From assembly GCF_032854445.1 (NCBI RefSeq), contig NC_088300.1, positions 24,163,608 to 24,227,607 of the forward strand: a DNA stretch of 64,000 nt, read 5' to 3'. The stretch is from Liolophura sinensis (Eukaryota > Mollusca > Polyplacophora > Chitonida > Chitonidae). Shown one piece after another: positions 61,086 through 64,000 of the stretch (positions within the stretch are counted from its first letter, which is position 1; the number at the start of each line of letters is the position of its first letter). The notes under the pieces are model-generated. The model ran no database searches. It saw only the letters and a program-made list of their open reading frames with translations, and was not told the DNA's origin. The translations under genes and the position numbers were made by a program.

Positions 61086-61479
61086 CAGATGCACATCAAA
61101 TCCCCCAGACCGTGATGACGTCCTTGAGCTTGTTCAGTTAATGAAAAAGATGTTAACTCGTCAGTTCCAAACCAGTGGACAAGGTCTGTTAGGAAGCTAT
61201 CATCCACGTGGGCCTCTCTACTGTGCGTTCTGCCGGCAGAACGGAGAGACGCGGAAGTATTACCTTTCACACGGGCTGAAAGACCGATTCGGAAACGTCA
61301 TCTGTCCTGTGCTACGTGCCTATGTGTGCCCGCTATGTAACGCGACTGGGGACGAGGCTCACACCCTTAAATACTGTCCACTGGGGGACCAACAAGCCTC
61401 TGTACCACTGGCCAAGGCGCTACGCTCCGGGAGGAACTGTAGCGGTCAGAAACGGTCTTCGTTTCACCGTTACACCTAG
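61086..61479 (+). CDS. nanos: Nanos, exon 2 (tandem CCHC zinc fingers)
   Basis: Completes codon 73 and encodes through residue 203 (202 if the downstream acceptor is used). The zinc-finger domain (61222-61377) has the exact Nanos spacing C-x2-C-x12-H-x10-C and C-x2-C-x7-H-x4-C. Ligands are C119, C122, H135, C146 and C154, C157, H165, C170. Family-specific strings include SHGLKDRFGNVICPVLRAYV and DEAHTLKYCPL. The domain binds RNA and cooperates with Pumilio. The 33-residue C-terminal tail is basic and ends in HRYT before TAG. Total length of about 203 residues is normal for an invertebrate Nanos. Confidence 0.97.
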
Positions 61480-62387
61480 ATTATATAACGGCCACGCGCC
61501 AGCGTGCAAGTGATAACCCAAACGTTCCCACGACTTGCGTGGTCTGAATGCTTATAAGGTTAACCCTTTGATTGACAGTGAAACTGATTTGATGGACTGA
61601 ATTGTACGAGAGGTTACATTTTTTCAGTCCAGGGTTGTTATTGTCCATTATTTTATGAAAGGAAATCATGAATATGTGTCAAAATTCTTCGGAATTATCT
61701 TCGGAATTATTTTTTTCTTAAGATTTTCATCTTGTTACTTTAATGGTCTAAATATATAATTCATTAAACATTATTTCTTGCATGAAGAGAAATTTCTGCT
61801 CGATACATATATATATTTCAAAGACTATTATTTTGTTCTGGTGAGACAGTACTTAATTACCGTACAGAGTAAAACATTTACTGGTTGAACTTCCATGTAT
61901 CACAAATATTTAACAAGATATTTCTTTCCATTGTGTGAAAGGAAACATTAAGTTGTGTTTTATTTGGTTGATTGCATTGAATATATGATCAGATATTTCA
62001 AGATCAGATGAGCAATACCGCTAGTTTATCACAAAACTTTCTCCTGTACGTGAAAATGAAAATGTTTTTGACTTGTTTTTATACTTTATACTTTTGTTTT
62101 TGTTCTCCGAAATTAAGCAAGGTATAAGTAGGTGCTTACTTATATTACTGGGTAATTTTTTGACCCAGAGTTCACTGCATTCATTGCAATATGATATTAT
62201 ATTATAATATAATATGATACGTATTTTTTTTATCACGGATGTCTAATGCAACCACAGTTTATTTTGTCATGCGGTATTGTTTACAGTGGAGGCGTGAAAA
62301 TGTGAAAATTGTAAAATATGATATACATACAGAGAAGTATGTCTTTTTCATTTCCGTTATATTGCAATTTTTTTTTCGTTAAATAAA
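61480..62387 (+). other. nanos 3' UTR with candidate poly(A) signal
   Basis: Downstream of the stop codon is about 0.9 kb of strongly AT-rich sequence. AATAAA occurs at 62382-62387, just after a T-rich run. In other animals nanos 3' UTRs carry translational and stability controls, but I could not identify a canonical Pumilio site (TGTANATA) in this stretch. Confidence 0.5.
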
Positions 62388-62399
62388 AATGGCGTATTT

Positions 62400-63270
62400 T
62401 TGGTAAGGCATGTTTCTTGTGGAATTATTTGTTTACCTGTGTGGTTCGTTGTCTCATAAAGCTCGAAGTTCAAGTAGCAGTAAGTTATTTTTTTCTTTAC
62501 TGTTTAGCTGAGTGATAGTTCTGTGATCATTACTATCCGGCACCGTGTCCGTGACTCTTTCAGGATTTTACCATCACGACGGTCACACTAAAAACATTAA
62601 TCTGTTAATTTTCACGAAAACCTGTTCTCTGAGTGATTCTAGAATGTGTTGTGTTACTATAGCACAATATTCTGTAATATTCCACATAATATTCTGTTGG
62701 TCCAATCGTAATGTTAAATTAATATAAAATGTGTGTTGTATTTAACAGAATAATCTCCCGTAACAGGACATTACATTATAGCATCACTCGGACAACAGAT
62801 TAATTTTCTGAGAGCAGCAACGAGGGATGCATGACCGAAGTGTCGGCCATGTTTATGTATTTGTTTGAGCGTCATTTCACACGATGGCCAGAATTGTTTC
62901 ACTGATAGGGGTGACAGCTAGTTTAATGTGGAGGAAATTAGGCTAAATTACTGACCTTTAGTAATTTACTAATGAACCCTCCCATGCATGGTTTAATCTA
63001 CAGTAGGAGATATTGGTGGAGGAGAAGTGATCTTCAAAAGTGCGTCGTCAACGAGACGTTACAAAAAGTGAAAGTCGAGGGAGTGTACAGATGTCTTATC
63101 CAAGGCCAGGGCTCACCCCACACCGGACATGTGATTGGCCCTATGAATAGGTGTTCATACATTTGATTCGGGGTATGTCAAAACATATTCCCTGTTGAAC
63201 ATCTAGGCGAATATACCGGTCTTAACGACTGTATATATAGTGAACTTGCATTATCTTGCTGTTATAGTCT
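62400..63270. other. non-coding flank beyond nanos
   Basis: Only short frames (up to 64 codons) and no repeats of note. No gene is supported. Confidence 0.4.
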
Positions 63271-63273
63271 TTC

Positions 63274-63468
63274 TTTTATTTATTTATTTCATTGATGTTT
63301 TACGCCGCACTCAAGAATATTTCACTTATACGACTGCGGCCAGCATTATGGTGGAAGGAAACCGGCAAGAGCCCGGACGAAACCCAACACCATCCGCAGT
63401 TTCCTGACGGGCCTTCCCACATAGGACAATAGCGGAAACCAGCATGAGCTGGACTTGAAACTTGCCAT
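63274..63468 (-). mobile_element. SINE family 1, 5'-truncated copy
   Basis: Tttatttatttatttcattg tail, ttacgccgcactcaagaata, ggccagcattatggtggaag, gaaacccaacaccatccgca and gcatgagctggacttgaaac. The copy stops at the box B-like region and lacks the tRNA head. No clear target duplication was found. Confidence 0.9.
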
Positions 63469-63469
63469 G

Positions 63470-64000
63470 AGCCATTTTCTGAGGTTCCGTCTAACCACTG
63501 TTTACTCCTTAAAAACGCACCTCTGTAATGAGAAGAGTAACTGCAAGGGACGTAATTCGGTGCGGTCTTAAGCGGTCCAGTTACGTCTGTTATGCAATAT
63601 AACTGTGATAATGCACAAGCTCTGTTGATTAAAGTAACCCAATGGAACAATGATTTTGCGGTGAAGTTGAAGAATAAAAATACAGAAAAAACGGCATTTC
63701 TCCGAAATGCAGGCGTTCAAGCCGCCAGGCCGGAAAAGGCTCTTATCTTTGGGCCATGGTGCATGGGCCACCGCAGGCTATTCCGCGCGAAAATTTCGCT
63801 GACCTTTACAACTCGAATCCGTCTTCATATTTGGTTTGCTCTGATTTCTTAAGTCATCCGAAGTATAGACCTGCCAAAGCTTGTATTGGTAAACCATCTT
63901 TTAACAGTAATCCAACCGTTGGAACTTCTGAATCGAACAAGTGGAACCAATTTCTGTCATGTTTTAAAAACGTACATCCGCCATGGTCGGTCCTGGTGGT
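63470..64000. other. non-coding end of window
   Basis: A plus-strand frame of 86 codons (63592-63852) has no recognisable similarity. Nothing else is supported. Confidence 0.35.

Overview
The window is animal nuclear DNA, most likely from a mollusc or a related lophotrochozoan. The evidence is spliced genes, two recognisable metazoan gene families, very low coding density, many minisatellites, and tRNA-headed SINEs of a type I associate with molluscs. The species cannot be named from the sequence. No bacterial or viral genes, operons or CRISPR arrays were seen.

Two protein-coding genes can be supported. (1) A TMEM151-family membrane protein gene on the minus strand: its large 3'-terminal coding exon is at 3774-5510. 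Its first exon was not found and must lie at higher coordinates. (2) A complete two-exon nanos gene on the plus strand: exon 1 at 59680-59897, exon 2 at 61086-61479, with a 1.2 kb intron. It encodes about 203 residues, with an N-terminal NOT1-interacting motif and the diagnostic tandem CCHC zinc fingers. The genes are divergent, about 54 kb apart, and nothing suggests that they work together.

The rest is non-coding and repeat-rich. There are at least a dozen tandem arrays with units from 20 to about 80 bp (near 2.5, 5.8, 9.6, 10.9, 15.6, 24.9, 31.8, 38.6, 46, 50, 55.3 and 55.9 kb), plus long TA and CT microsatellites. Many short open frames in this window are simply these arrays read in frame. 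Interspersed repeats include a main tRNA-headed SINE family (about 15 full or partial copies, some with clear target-site duplications), a second tRNA-like SINE family, and a third dispersed family near 52.7 and 54.4 kb. There are also several foldback or MITE-like elements: a pair sharing a palindromic end and core (17.9 and 42.9 kb), one with 7-bp target duplications (40.8 kb), and one inserted into a SINE (43.5 kb).

The most informative features are the nanos gene, the transposon-in-transposon and transposon-in-minisatellite nestings, and the uncatalogued foldback elements. I found no convincing new multi-gene system.
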